Assembly: GCF_009466385.1 (NCBI RefSeq)
Contig: NZ_WIAQ01000004.1
Span: forward strand, 101,468-165,467
Reading direction: 5' to 3'
Length of the DNA stretch: 64,000 bases
From: Peribacillus tepidiphilus
GTDB taxonomy: Bacteria; Bacillota; Bacilli; Bacillales; DSM-1321
In this document: piece after piece, positions 30,548 to 38,996 of the stretch
How positions within the stretch are numbered: the first letter of the stretch is position 1
Layout: each line of letters opens with the position of its first letter
Position numbers and translations under genes: made by a program
The notes under the pieces: generated by a model
The model's input: only the letters and a program-made list of their open reading frames with translations
Database searches by the model: none
Told to the model about the DNA's origin: nothing

Positions 30548-30906
30548 TATTTCTGCACAACCTTAACGTTATTTTCATTTAGTTTTAAACCTAATTTAGA
30601 CGCTTTTTCCCAAATGCGCTCATATGTACTTAACTCGCTCACCTGGACTTTTAAATCGTTATTCACACGATATTGGTCTTCAATTGCAGTATTCATTTTT
30701 TGGATATCTTTATTTACTTCATAAATAGCATATTGGTTAGAAATGATTTTTACTGCTGTAACAGTCATAATGAAAGCAAATGCAACAAACAAAATTTTTT
30801 CACCAATAGTAATTTTCGGTTTTCTTACTACTACAGTTTGTACAGTGGTTTGCTGATCTTGTTGTTGCAAATTTTGCTGTTGGATTTTTCTAGCTAGCAT
30901 ACTCAA
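30547..30906 (-). CDS. ftsL: Cell-division protein FtsL
   Basis: Short bitopic divisome protein, 119 residues. The cytoplasmic tail is rich in Gln (QQQNLQQQDQQT), followed by a membrane segment at about 38-56 and an extracellular leucine-zipper-like coiled coil (EVNKDIQKMNTAIEDQYRVN). It forms a complex with DivIB and DivIC and regulates FtsW/PBP2B. It lies between rsmH and pbpB. Confidence 0.95.
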   Translation of the reverse strand: MSMLARKIQQQNLQQQDQQTTVQTVVVRKPKITIGEKILFVAFAFIMTVTAVKIISNQYAIYEVNKDIQKMNTAIEDQYRVNNDLKVQVSELSTYERIWEKASKLGLKLNENNVKVVQK

Positions 30907-30930
30907 ATGTTTCCCCTCCTGTTTTTTATA

Positions 30931-31869
30931 TTAATTCGGTAATTTCTCTGCGATTCGTAGTTTTGCAGAACGAGCACGATGATTTTCAGCCAGTTCTTTC
31001 TCACTTGGAAGGATTGGTTTTCTTGTAATCACTTTCAATGTTGGTTTAAACTCGTCTGGAACTACTGGCAACCCCGGAGGCAACGGCGGTGTTTCACTAG
31101 CTTTTTTAAACACAGTTTTACAAATCCGATCTTCGAGCGAATGAAAGGTAATCACAGAAATTCTACCGCCTGGGTTAAGCAATTCAATACTTTGGTGTAA
31201 TGAGTCTTCAAATACTTTAAGCTCATCATTCACTGCAATTCGAATGGCTTGAAATACTCGCTTAGCAGGGTGTCCTCCCGTTCTCCTAGCAGCTGCCGGA
31301 ATTCCTTCCTTAATCAATTCCACCAATTCAAAAGTTGTTTCAATTGGCTTCTTTTCTCGAGCAGCTTCAATTTTTCTGGCAATTTGCTTAGAGAATTTTT
31401 CCTCCCCATATTGGAAAAAGATCCTTGTTAATTCTTGAAAAGACCATTTATTTACAATGTCATATGCAGATAGTTCAGCCTGCTGATTCATTCTCATATC
31501 TAGCGGAGCATCATGCTGATAGCTAAAGCCTCGCTCAGGTGTATCTAATTGTGGGGAAGAAACACCCAAATCATATAACACGCCATCTACTTTATGAATC
31601 CCTCTTTTGCTCAACTCTTCAGCTATATGTTTGAAATTGCTTTGGATTAGTGTGACTTTTTCACCATGCTGTTTAAACTTATCTTTCGCATTTTGAATAG
31701 CGGTTTCATCTTGGTCAAAGGCAAATAATCTTCCTCGATCAGAAAGTTGGGAAAGCAAATAACTGCTGTGTCCCCCTCCTCCTAAAGTACAATCTACATA
31801 TATTCCATCAGGCTTAATATTCAAGCCGTCTACTGTTTCTTTTAATAATACGGTTGTGTGCTGGAACAA
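30931..31869 (-). CDS. rsmH: 16S rRNA m4C1402 methyltransferase
   Basis: SAM-dependent N4-methylation of C1402 in 16S rRNA. It has 312 residues from TTG 31869, which follows GGAGTGA by 6 bases and gives [20 protein letters not shown], the family start. Motifs are the SAM loop [50 protein letters not shown] and [13 protein letters not shown]. The longer frame that starts with ATG near 31929 would overlap mraZ and has no family match. Confidence 0.95.
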   Translation of the reverse strand: MFQHTTVLLKETVDGLNIKPDGIYVDCTLGGGGHSSYLLSQLSDRGRLFAFDQDETAIQNAKDKFKQHGEKVTLIQSNFKHIAEELSKRGIHKVDGVLYDLGVSSPQLDTPERGFSYQHDAPLDMRMNQQAELSAYDIVNKWSFQELTRIFFQYGEEKFSKQIARKIEAAREKKPIETTFELVELIKEGIPAAARRTGGHPAKRVFQAIRIAVNDELKVFEDSLHQSIELLNPGGRISVITFHSLEDRICKTVFKKASETPPLPPGLPVVPDEFKPTLKVITRKPILPSEKELAENHRARSAKLRIAEKLPN

Positions 31870-31912
31870 ACCATTCACTCCATTCCTTTGGTTTTTGTTG
31901 TTATTCACTGAA

Positions 31913-32344
31913 TTAAATATCAAAACCAATCATATTTTCGGCAATTTCAGCGAATGAGTCTTCAGATGCTCGGAAATAGTCTTCCCAAAGTGGCTTGCTC
32001 CAAATCTCGATCCTGTTTGATACTCCAAGTATCACACATTCTTTTTCAAGTTGGGCATAGCCAGTGAGTGGAGAAGGAATGTTAATTCGTCCTTGTTTAT
32101 CAAGTTCACATTCAGTTGCGCCTGAAAAGAAAAATCTCGTAAAGGCGCGGGCATCCTTTTTTGTTAGAGGTAGGGCTTTTAGTTTCTCTTCAAGTAGCTT
32201 CCATTCGTCCAAAGGGTAACCAAATAAACACTGATCCAGTCCGCGCGTCAATACAAATTGTTCCCCCAACTGTTCTCTAAACTTTGAAGGAACAATAAGG
32301 CGGCCTTTATGATCAATGTTATGATGGTACTCGCCCATGAACAT
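31913..32344 (-). CDS. mraZ: Transcriptional regulator MraZ
   Basis: AbrB-like double-domain DNA-binding protein, 143 residues, first gene of the dcw operon. Both SpoVT/AbrB repeats are seen: [20 protein letters not shown] (about 3-22) and [18 protein letters not shown] (about 77-94). MraZ proteins form rings and repress their own operon by binding direct repeats upstream. The start is ATG 32344, with GGGGGTAG upstream, and gives [11 protein letters not shown] as in homologues. Confidence 0.96.
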   Translation of the reverse strand: MFMGEYHHNIDHKGRLIVPSKFREQLGEQFVLTRGLDQCLFGYPLDEWKLLEEKLKALPLTKKDARAFTRFFFSGATECELDKQGRINIPSPLTGYAQLEKECVILGVSNRIEIWSKPLWEDYFRASEDSFAEIAENMIGFDI

Positions 32345-32356
32345 ATCCACTACCCC

Positions 32357-32405
32357 CACTTTCTATCTCAAATTTACCACATCCCCCCACTTTTCTCCAC
32401 ACTTT
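32357..32405 (-). promoter_or_regulatory. Probable MraZ-binding boxes upstream of mraZ
   Basis: On the minus strand three AAAGTG boxes occur just upstream of mraZ: 32405-32400, 32393-32388 (12 bases apart) and 32362-32357, each followed by G or T and G-rich sequence. AAAGTG(T/G) direct repeats upstream of mraZ are known MraZ sites in mollicutes, and G-rich repeats in E. coli. Autoregulation here is an inference. Confidence 0.5.
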
Positions 32406-32639
32406 TAATATTCTTTTTTACTTTGAAATATCCTTTTAACAAAATTTTTGCTTTTCGTCACAAACCTTCAAAGAAAGACAGATCCTAAAACGATTAAATT
32501 TGAAACCAGGAATCATTTTCTCGAAACACATCATGATTTGTTTAGATATGCAGAAAGTATACTATTGTATTTTTTAAAAAAACTCACCAATTGATGAGCC
32601 TTGAGTTGCACTTATGCAGATGGGATTGTCTATAAAGTC

Positions 32640-32873
32640 CCTAAAATGAAGCAAGTGGAGAAAAACGCTCCGTTTTTCTCCACTTGCTTTTGTGTTATTT
32701 GGATTTTTCTCTGAAAGTAACTGGCGGATGCCTGCTACTTTCAGTATGTTGTGGGCTAATGCCACAATCCCAAACTCGATATACACCTTGTCGAGACCCC
32801 GCAAAGAAAATCTGCGGAACGACCGATTGCCCTTGATGTAACCGAACACACTTTCTACTTCGACTTTGCGCTC
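32640..32873 (-). pseudogene. IS1182-family transposase, C-terminal remnant
   Basis: In frame are VSERKVEVESVFGYIKG, NRSFRRFSLRGLDKV and YIEFGIVALAHNILKVAG, the C-terminal block of IS1182-type transposases, which includes the catalytic Glu of the DDE triad (VESVFG). Everything before SERKVEVE is lost. Translation then continues through the hairpin, out of the element. Confidence 0.8.
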
Positions 32874-32928
32874 ACTTACATTTTACTAGAAAGGACGATT
32901 TTTTTGTTTTTATTTTTGGCCGTTTTCG

Positions 32929-33183
32929 TAAAGTTTGTTACTTTTTTAGTGTAATTTAACGATACGATCTGAGTTGATTGTAGCGGAGGGTACTTGACTC
33001 CTCGAAAATGCATTCGCATTTCCTTCGTGCGGTGTTTATTCGAGGAAGCTTATTCAATGTCCTGCGGGAAAAAGAGGGAAGTGGGAGACCCCGCAGGCGG
33101 GAACGCCGAGGAGTGACATCCCTCCCCGCGGAAAGCAAGTGCCTGGAGCGGAAATCAACGGGCAAACTTTATAGTCTAAAAAC
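32929..33183 (-). repeat. Palindromic GC-rich repeat, long form, copy C (inside IS copy 2)
   Basis: Minus-strand copy that combines the left part of copy B (GATTTCCGCTCCAGGCAC) with the long central segment of copy A (ACATTGAATAAGCTTCC and GAATGCATTTTCGAGGAG). It is therefore a length variant within the same position of the IS-like element, and shows that the inner 60-base segment can be present or absent. Confidence 0.75.
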
Positions 33184-33299
33184 ATCATTCTATGTGATAA
33201 AAAAGAGGCTCCAGAAAGTCAGGAAAACTGACTTTCTGGACAATCCCATCTACAAATAAAAATCACCGACTCGCTAGCAATAGGCTGTGAGTCGATTCT

Positions 33300-34934
33300 T
33301 TAAATATATATAATTTTATGTTGATTATTAAATTCCAGTTCAAGCTTCATCAAATCATCAATGAACGTGTCCCCATATTTATTGAGATAATAGTATATAT
33401 TCACAATTCTTTCTTGGAGTGATGCCTCAGGATAAAGATGGTTTGCTACATTTTTAAAGGAATCGAGGATGTGTCGATGCTTTTGCCTCATACTATCAAT
33501 GATTTTCCCATAAATGAAGTCAAGTTGTTCGTTAATGAAATCAGCATTTTTTTTGAGAAGCGGCTCTAATCCTCTGTCATGGACTAGCGCGGCTTGCGAA
33601 AACATTTTATGGTGATTGTTCAATTGTCCCTTCATTTGATAGAACAAAAGCTCTAAGCTTTCATCCTTTTCACTGATAAGAAATCTCTTTTCTGCTTCTT
33701 CTGTCCCTTTTGTAAGCACTTCATACAAATCCAGATCGAGTTCATGGAGTTCTTTTTCTATCTGCCGTTCAACAAAAGTCATATTTAATCTAGCAACAAT
33801 CGGTGGCATTTTCATGTCAAAAAGCTCAAATGCCTTTTTTAGCTCGGCCCAATAGGATATTTCCCCAGGACCGGCAATAAAGGCTAATACTGGAAATAGC
33901 ATTTCCTGCATAAGCGGTCTTGTAACTACATTGTTGCTTAAACGCTCTGGATGTATTTTTGCCATTTCAAGCAATTCTTTATAAGAAAACTCCAGTTTAT
34001 GGGCTTTATCTGAAAATACGGATGAGTCTTTATTGAAATGTAAAAGGATTCTGTTTTTCACTTCCTTGTCATAGTAAAAAAGGTTTGCTGAGTTCGCTTC
34101 CATTTCAATTGTTTTCTTATAGCCTTGGATTGAAAGGAATGATTGCTGCTCTAATACGGCGCTTGTAATCTCACTATGATGCTCAATCATTGCTTCAAAA
34201 TAGCTAGACTCCAATTTTCTTAATCTAGGATCAGCTGCATCCACTAATAATAGACCGTACTCCTTAAACCAATCATTTATTATGGATACAAAAAAATCAG
34301 TTAGGCTGAAACTAGAAGAAATCTTCTGTTTTAATGAAACAATAAGATCTTTTGTATAAGCCGTTTCCCCGAACGATCGAAAGATTTCTTGGATCCATGC
34401 ACTAGCCTCTGTTTCAATTAATGGCGTATCAGAAACCATCGTTTTTGTTTTCTGATGATATGGATAAGTTATCTTCTCATAATGATCGCCTTTTAAAGCA
34501 AACACATGGTTCACTTCTTGCAAGTCGTGATCTTCACCAGCAATCCAAAAAACAGGGATCACTTTTTTCCCAAGCTCGACTGATTGTTTTTCCGCCAATT
34601 TGATAATGGAAATGATTTTATGTATCGTATAAAGAGGACCGCTCAAAAGACCTGCCTGCTGTCCTCCAATCACTACAGTACTGTCGGGATCTTTTAGGGC
34701 TTCTATATGATCTCGAACTGCTTCACTCATACCAAAGCGGTTCATATATTGAGCTATTGTATTTGAGAGTTCTTCCCTTTGAAATCTTTTTTCCTTTAAT
34801 TCCTGAATTCTTCTATTATATACATTCACTTCAGCTAAATCATAATGAAAAAAATCTCGAATATTCATTTTGCTTTTTATGTAATCCGAAGCAAATGGAT
34901 TTATAGAAGGCAAAGCCATTTCTTTAACTTCCAT
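33300..34934 (-). CDS. bshC: Putative cysteine ligase BshC (bacillithiol synthesis)
   Basis: Last step of bacillithiol biosynthesis: addition of cysteine to glucosaminyl malate. The 544-residue protein has a Rossmann-like core with VVIGGQQAGLLSGPLYTIHK, VIPVFWIAGEDHDLQEVNHV and VVTRPLMQEMLFPVLAFIAGPGEISYWAEL, then long coiled-coil helices in the C-terminal third. The ATG at 34934 follows GGAAGTACTGTG. It lies next to mraZ as in B. subtilis (yllA), but separated from it by an IS remnant. Confidence 0.94.
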   Translation of the reverse strand: MEVKEMALPSINPFASDYIKSKMNIRDFFHYDLAEVNVYNRRIQELKEKRFQREELSNTIAQYMNRFGMSEAVRDHIEALKDPDSTVVIGGQQAGLLSGPLYTIHKIISIIKLAEKQSVELGKKVIPVFWIAGEDHDLQEVNHVFALKGDHYEKITYPYHQKTKTMVSDTPLIETEASAWIQEIFRSFGETAYTKDLIVSLKQKISSSFSLTDFFVSIINDWFKEYGLLLVDAADPRLRKLESSYFEAMIEHHSEITSAVLEQQSFLSIQGYKKTIEMEANSANLFYYDKEVKNRILLHFNKDSSVFSDKAHKLEFSYKELLEMAKIHPERLSNNVVTRPLMQEMLFPVLAFIAGPGEISYWAELKKAFELFDMKMPPIVARLNMTFVERQIEKELHELDLDLYEVLTKGTEEAEKRFLISEKDESLELLFYQMKGQLNNHHKMFSQAALVHDRGLEPLLKKNADFINEQLDFIYGKIIDSMRQKHRHILDSFKNVANHLYPEASLQERIVNIYYYLNKYGDTFIDDLMKLELEFNNQHKIIYI

Positions 34935-35047
34935 CACAGTACTTCCTTTCCAATACAACTAACACCCTTTAGAGTATACCATTTCCAATGTAGAAAAGAA
35001 AAAAAGTTGCCTATCAGCTTGTAGGACCGCTACTGGATGGAGCTTAT

Positions 35048-35434
35048 TTAAAAGACATCCCTCACTCTTACAATCATACCGTATAGCACCAGTAGTAGAT
35101 AAGCACAAAAAAACAATAAAAAGTTCACTCTCCAAAAACCTTTAAAGATTTTATCCAGAACAATTTCCTCTTTAACCTTATAGTGCACGAGAACGACTAT
35201 AATCGCCATGATCAACATCGTTAGAATTATTACCCAGATTAAAGACAGTCCCCAAATGGCTTTTATTAAATAATGAACAGAACAAATAAAAAGGATCGTA
35301 CTCAAATCGATTGAAGCTTGAACAGCTTTTCGATGATTTTTTGTTATTTGCTTGGAAATGACAAAAAAAACGATATACCCGAGAACCGGAATGGTTATGA
35401 ATGTGGCCACCAGCCAAGAAAAAACAACAGTCAT
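35048..35434 (-). CDS. DUF3397 membrane protein
   Basis: 128-residue membrane protein with four hydrophobic segments (about 5-26, 42-60, 64-86, 101-123) and basic loops. It matches the DUF3397 family that accompanies panE/ylbQ and bshC in several Bacillaceae. The function is unknown. It starts at the base before the panE stop, so it is probably in the same transcript. Confidence 0.7.
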   Translation of the reverse strand: MTVVFSWLVATFITIPVLGYIVFFVISKQITKNHRKAVQASIDLSTILFICSVHYLIKAIWGLSLIWVIILTMLIMAIIVVLVHYKVKEEIVLDKIFKGFWRVNFLLFFCAYLLLVLYGMIVRVRDVF

Positions 35435-36322
35435 CTATTTCCCCTTCCCCAAAAGCTCTTTCCCCTTTATCATTGAATAAAGCATTTTTGACAGAGGAGC
35501 ATTTTTGCTTTCTTTTTGTGCTACATGTAACACATAGCCTACTATCGCATCGATTTCTGTTTCCCTCTTCTCTTCTATATCTCGAAGCATAGAGGAACGA
35601 TTGCGGGCTGTTTTCTTACAGATTTCTTCGATATACTCCAAACCTTCTTTTTCATGAAGATTTAATATGTCACATAGCTCTTTCACATATGCACCCATCA
35701 ATTCTTTGTAATATGGATTTGAAATCAACTTGCCATTTTCTACCTCTAATATAGCAGTCAAAGGGTTAATGGCAGCGTTTGCTAGTAATTTTTCAATTAA
35801 CATCCCATAATAATGGTCTTCAAGAATGAAAGGGAAATCCTTATGCGGAGTTTGCAACAGAAAAGATTTTTTTTCCCCTCTATATGGAGCAATTTTTATT
35901 TGGCCAATACCCGTATGTTTGACAACATTTTCATCAAGTCTTAATGCCCCATGCTCAACAATCCCAAGAAAAATATTAGGATTATGCAAATGAACCATTT
36001 TCTCCAAATGTCCCATGCCGTTTTGTAAAAATAAAAGGTCCGCTTTGGTCGATTGAAGATGAGGGAGAATCCCATTAAGATGATATTGCTTAACGGAAAC
36101 AACAATCAAGTCTTGCTCAAGGAGGGATTTTCCAAATTCAATTGAAACAGCTTGAATTTTTTTTCTATATGTATTTTCTCCTTTGATGCAAACTATTCCT
36201 TTTTGATTGATAGAATCGGCCTGTTTTTTGGTTCTTGTAAAAATAGTAACATCATGCTGATCGGATGAATAATAAGCAAATAATAATCCAATTGAACCTC
36301 CACCAATTACTCCAACTCTCAC
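35435..36322 (-). CDS. panE: 2-dehydropantoate 2-reductase (ketopantoate reductase)
   Basis: NADPH-dependent reduction of ketopantoate to pantoate in the pantothenate and CoA pathway. It has 295 residues. The N-terminal nucleotide-binding motif is GVIGGGSIGLLFAYY. The substrate region has KLLANAAINPLTAILEVENGKL, with the catalytic Lys in EKLLANAAINP, and the C-terminal helix reads SSMLRDIEEKRETEIDAIVGY. B. subtilis ylbQ is its counterpart. CoaD, later in the same pathway, is encoded 8 kb away. Confidence 0.93.
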   Translation of the reverse strand: MRVGVIGGGSIGLLFAYYSSDQHDVTIFTRTKKQADSINQKGIVCIKGENTYRKKIQAVSIEFGKSLLEQDLIVVSVKQYHLNGILPHLQSTKADLLFLQNGMGHLEKMVHLHNPNIFLGIVEHGALRLDENVVKHTGIGQIKIAPYRGEKKSFLLQTPHKDFPFILEDHYYGMLIEKLLANAAINPLTAILEVENGKLISNPYYKELMGAYVKELCDILNLHEKEGLEYIEEICKKTARNRSSMLRDIEEKRETEIDAIVGYVLHVAQKESKNAPLSKMLYSMIKGKELLGKGK

Positions 36323-36487
36323 ATTTCACCCCTCCAGTTTTTCATGCTTCATTATCTTATCGGAGCAGGGTCCTGTCGTATCAATAAGTTTCATGTACAT
36401 ATCTTAACAAATTCATCCTATTAAAGAAAATAGCCTATGCCAAAAATACCATTTCAAAAGATTTTTCACCTTATCGTCCACTCCATC

Positions 36488-36501
36488 AGAAAGCGTTTAC
36501 T
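36488..36501 (+). promoter_or_regulatory. Catabolite-responsive element-like site upstream of ylbP
   Basis: AGAAAGCGTTTACT contains GAAAGCGTTTAC, the core of the CcpA cre consensus (TGAAARCGYTTNCW). It lies about 95 bases before ylbP and shortly upstream of a TATAAT (about 36530), so it could repress or tune that gene. This rests on motif match only. Confidence 0.45.
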
Positions 36502-36592
36502 TTTTAAGAGGATTTTTTCAGAATTTATTATATAATGAAATTATACAGATAAAAAAACAAGACTGTACATCAAGACAAAGGGGGATAAAAGG

Positions 36593-37042
36593 ATGGAATA
36601 TAATGTTGAACCATTATTGGTCAATTATAAGACATTAGAGGAATTCAAAAAATTTAAGGAGTATGGAATCCAAGAGCTTTCTATGCATGAGGACTTAGAA
36701 GCAAATATCATTGAAAACGATAGTGAATCTCCATTCTACGGGATCTATTTTGGAGACAAACTCGTAGCTAGAATGTCTTTATATCGTAGAAGTGCCAAGT
36801 TTGATCAATATTTCGAGCCGCCACAAGACTATTTGGAGTTATGGAAGCTTGAAGTGCTTCCAGATTATCAAGGAAAAGGGTATGGAAGAGCACTTGTTGA
36901 ATTTGCCAAACATTATAATCTGCCAATTAAAACAAACGCTCGCTTACAATCACATGATTTTTGGAGGAAGATGGGCTTCGAAACGGTAACATATAATATG
37001 GAAAGAGATCTCGGACAAAATCCTTTAGTTTGGAAGCCATAA
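36593..37042 (+). CDS. ylbP: GNAT-family acetyltransferase YlbP
   Basis: 149-residue N-acetyltransferase. The acetyl-CoA loop is LPDYQGKGYGRALVEFA (about 100-116); the preceding beta strand LELWKLEVLP and the C-terminal WRKMGFETV complete the fold. The substrate is unknown. It is one of the few plus-strand genes here and stands alone with its own promoter. The start ATG follows GGGGGATAAAAGG. Confidence 0.9.
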   Translation: MEYNVEPLLVNYKTLEEFKKFKEYGIQELSMHEDLEANIIENDSESPFYGIYFGDKLVARMSLYRRSAKFDQYFEPPQDYLELWKLEVLPDYQGKGYGRALVEFAKHYNLPIKTNARLQSHDFWRKMGFETVTYNMERDLGQNPLVWKP

Positions 37043-37052
37043 ATAAAATAAT

Positions 37053-37117
37053 AGGAAGAGGGAGGGCTTACCCAATCCACAATATCAAGTTGTGGAAAAT
37101 CTGCTCTCCCTCTTTTA
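37053..37117. terminator. Bidirectional terminator between ylbP and gerR
   Basis: AAGAGGGAG... pairs with ...CTCCCTCTT (about 37055-37064 with 37105-37114), with an inner stem TCCACAA/TTGTGGA, and there are T-runs beyond the outer stem on the plus strand. It lies exactly between two convergent genes. Confidence 0.65.
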
Positions 37118-37741
37118 TTACTTTTTCAGGCGTTCTAAGTTACCATTTCGGTCCATTTGGAATTTTACTTTTTCTGACTTTTTATCATCTTCCAAAATTA
37201 CTAGCTTACGTGCCCGTTCCATTATATCCAGAAGTGCTCGATAATCTTCCTCTACATGGGACAGTTGATTTGTTATCGTTTCGTATTGAAATTTTAGCTT
37301 ACTATTTTCTTCAGATAGACTCATATTTTCTGCTTCCAATTTTTTAATGGTCTGTATTAACTCATTGTTTTTGCTTTCAATGGATTGTAAATAAGCCACC
37401 ACTTCTTTCATACTAATATCGGTTTGAAACGGATAATCGTTGTTTTCTTTTGGAATAGGAATCATTTCAACTTTTAATTCACTCTGTTTAACGTTTGAAA
37501 TTTCTACTCTTTTTTTATTTTCTTTTCTATGCTTTTTTGCCAATTCAATCCCTGTTTTATATTGCTTCCGCACAAATGAATTCCATCTAAAGCCACATGC
37601 TGCAGCGGTACGAGATAATTTCTTCCCAACTTCTTCAAATGCAACTAACTGAGTACTGCCCTCTCTAATATGACGCAAAACTACTTCAGCTAGCAATAAA
37701 TCTTCATCTTGGCTCCAAGCATCTTGTCTCGTTATTGACAT
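37118..37741 (-). CDS. gerR: RsfA-family sporulation transcription factor GerR (YlbO)
   Basis: 207 residues: an N-terminal Myb/SANT-like DNA-binding domain (DAWSQDEDLLLAEVVLRHIR, GKKLSRTAAACGFRWNSFVRK, about 6-65), a basic stretch, and a C-terminal coiled coil (about 105-165). In B. subtilis gerR is under sigma-E and represses part of that regulon in the mother cell. Its upstream region holds TTACTAAA-type motifs described separately. Confidence 0.92.
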   Translation of the reverse strand: MSITRQDAWSQDEDLLLAEVVLRHIREGSTQLVAFEEVGKKLSRTAAACGFRWNSFVRKQYKTGIELAKKHRKENKKRVEISNVKQSELKVEMIPIPKENNDYPFQTDISMKEVVAYLQSIESKNNELIQTIKKLEAENMSLSEENSKLKFQYETITNQLSHVEEDYRALLDIMERARKLVILEDDKKSEKVKFQMDRNGNLERLKK

Positions 37742-37815
37742 TTTACGTCCCTCCTAACAAGTGTTACTAAATGATTATGCACTTGCTAGAAAAGATAGAA
37801 TGTCTTTAGCTAGAC

Positions 37816-37834
37816 TTTAGTAAATTTTACTAAA
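37816..37834. promoter_or_regulatory. 19-bp perfect palindrome at the crotonase-gerR junction
   Basis: TTTAGTAAA-T-TTTACTAAA is fully palindromic and overlaps the stop codon of the crotonase-like gene, about 75-90 bases upstream of gerR. Another TTACTAAA lies at 37764-37771, together with CAAGTG...CACTTG spaced by 17 bases. This looks like an operator; the protein that binds is unknown. Confidence 0.4.
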
Positions 37835-38579
37835 TTTTTGTAATAAACCTCCGAACAGCTGCATGATGAGCTTCACTCTCCCAAAGCTTAGAGCAAGTCT
37901 TAATTTCTTCTATGATCCTTTCTCGAAGCTGAGTTTGCTCCCATTTTCGAATAAGCATTTTTTTATAGGCCATCAAAACATCTACCTCTTTTGATAGAAA
38001 ATCTTCAAGAGCTGATTCAACGCTTTCTATTTCGATTATTTTGTTTATATACCCTAGCTCAAAACCTTCTTTAGCTGAATAAATACGGGCAGAAGAAAGC
38101 ATCTCCAATACAGTGTATGGTAGAAGCTTTTCGAATAAAATGGTTCCACCTCCCCACCCTGTAGTAATCGCTTGGTTTCCTTGAACAAACCCAAACTTTG
38201 CTTCCTTTTTCATCCAACGAAAATCACAGGCAGCTGCAATTTCACATCCTCCACCCACTGCAGTTCCATTAATAAATGCGATGGTTGGCTTTGGTAATGT
38301 CAATAATTTATATAAGATTCCACCCATTTTTGATAGCATTTCCCACGCCTCTTCTTCCGTTTTCAATGCATGGAATTCACTCAAATCTCCACCCGAGCAA
38401 AAGGCTTTATCACCACTCCCCCGAATCATAACAACTTTAATTTGGTCATTTTCAGCCGCTTCGGATAAAGACTGATTTAATTCATCCATAATGGCAAAAT
38501 TTATCGCGTTTCTTTTTTCAGGGCGGTTAAATTGTAATGTGAAAAGACCATTTTCCATTTTTCTTTTAAGTACAGCCAT
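37830..38579 (-). CDS. Crotonase-fold protein (enoyl-CoA hydratase/isomerase family), altered active site
   Basis: 249 residues of the crotonase superfamily: RPEKRNAIN, AFCSGGDLSEF (oxyanion hole), INGTAVGGGCEIAAACDFRW with E113, and TTGWGGGTILFEKLLP. The first catalytic glutamate (E113, matching rat E144) is kept, but the second is replaced: in AKFGFVQGN, Q133 stands where hydratases have Glu (AKFGQPEI). It is therefore probably not a classic hydratase and may be an isomerase, hydrolase or decarboxylase. It is not part of the B. subtilis gene order at this site. Confidence 0.85.
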   Translation of the reverse strand: MAVLKRKMENGLFTLQFNRPEKRNAINFAIMDELNQSLSEAAENDQIKVVMIRGSGDKAFCSGGDLSEFHALKTEEEAWEMLSKMGGILYKLLTLPKPTIAFINGTAVGGGCEIAAACDFRWMKKEAKFGFVQGNQAITTGWGGGTILFEKLLPYTVLEMLSSARIYSAKEGFELGYINKIIEIESVESALEDFLSKEVDVLMAYKKMLIRKWEQTQLRERIIEEIKTCSKLWESEAHHAAVRRFITKI

Positions 38580-38689
38580 TCATTGTCGATCCCTTCTTGT
38601 ACAAAATTCGATTCATACTTAATATTCTTCAATTCCTGTATATTTCCTTTAAAAACCATTAAGCTACTTAGGGATTTTAGAATAATAAA

Positions 38690-38735
38690 AAAAGAGACCA
38701 TGACTTGATTTTCAAATCAAGTCATGGTCTCTTTT
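38690..38735 (-). terminator. Strong terminator after rpmF
   Basis: A perfect 21-base stem (38690-38710 with 38715-38735) around a 4-base loop, with A/T-runs at both outer ends, so it could work on both strands. It lies 14 bases after the rpmF stop. Confidence 0.9.
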
Positions 38736-38748
38736 ATCGTCAAAGAAA

Positions 38749-38922
38749 TTATTTGTTAACTACTTCTTTTCCTTTGTATGTTCCACAAGCTTTACATACA
38801 CGGTGAGCTAATTTCATTTCACCGCAGTTTGGGCATTCTACCATACCTGGAACTTGAAGCTTAAAATGTGTACGACGTTTTCTTTTTACAGTCTTAGACG
38901 TTCTTCTGAAAGGTACAGCCAT
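38749..38922 (-). CDS. rpmF: 50S ribosomal protein L32
   Basis: 57-residue ribosomal protein with a basic N-terminus ([19 protein letters not shown]) and a zinc ribbon with C30, C33, C43 and C46 (CPNC...CKAC). This is the zinc-containing C+ form. It follows ylbN (DUF177), the conserved bacterial pair ahead of L32. The start ATG 38922 has GGAGGTGGGAATA upstream. Confidence 0.97.
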   Translation of the reverse strand: MAVPFRRTSKTVKRKRRTHFKLQVPGMVECPNCGEMKLAHRVCKACGTYKGKEVVNK

Positions 38923-38996
38923 TATTCCCACCTCCTTAAAAAGAGTTAAGAAGTAAAGGGGAGATTAATCCCGAATCTTCTTTTTCATTTTCACGT

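Larger units (their letters stand above)
32622..33247 (-). mobile_element. IS1182-like element, copy 2, internally deleted, with nested repeat
   Basis: In minus orientation: left end at 33247 (GGGATTGTCCAGAAAGTC), hairpin, palindromic repeat copy C, left transposase flank (ATCGTCCTTTCTAGTAAAATG) and then, directly after TGTAAGTGA, the last part of the transposase, the AAGCAAGTGGAGAAAAAC hairpin and the right end at 32622. In copy 1 the same TGTAAGTGA is followed by the transposase N-terminal region, so copy 2 has a single large deletion. It lies between the mraZ promoter and bshC. Confidence 0.75.
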
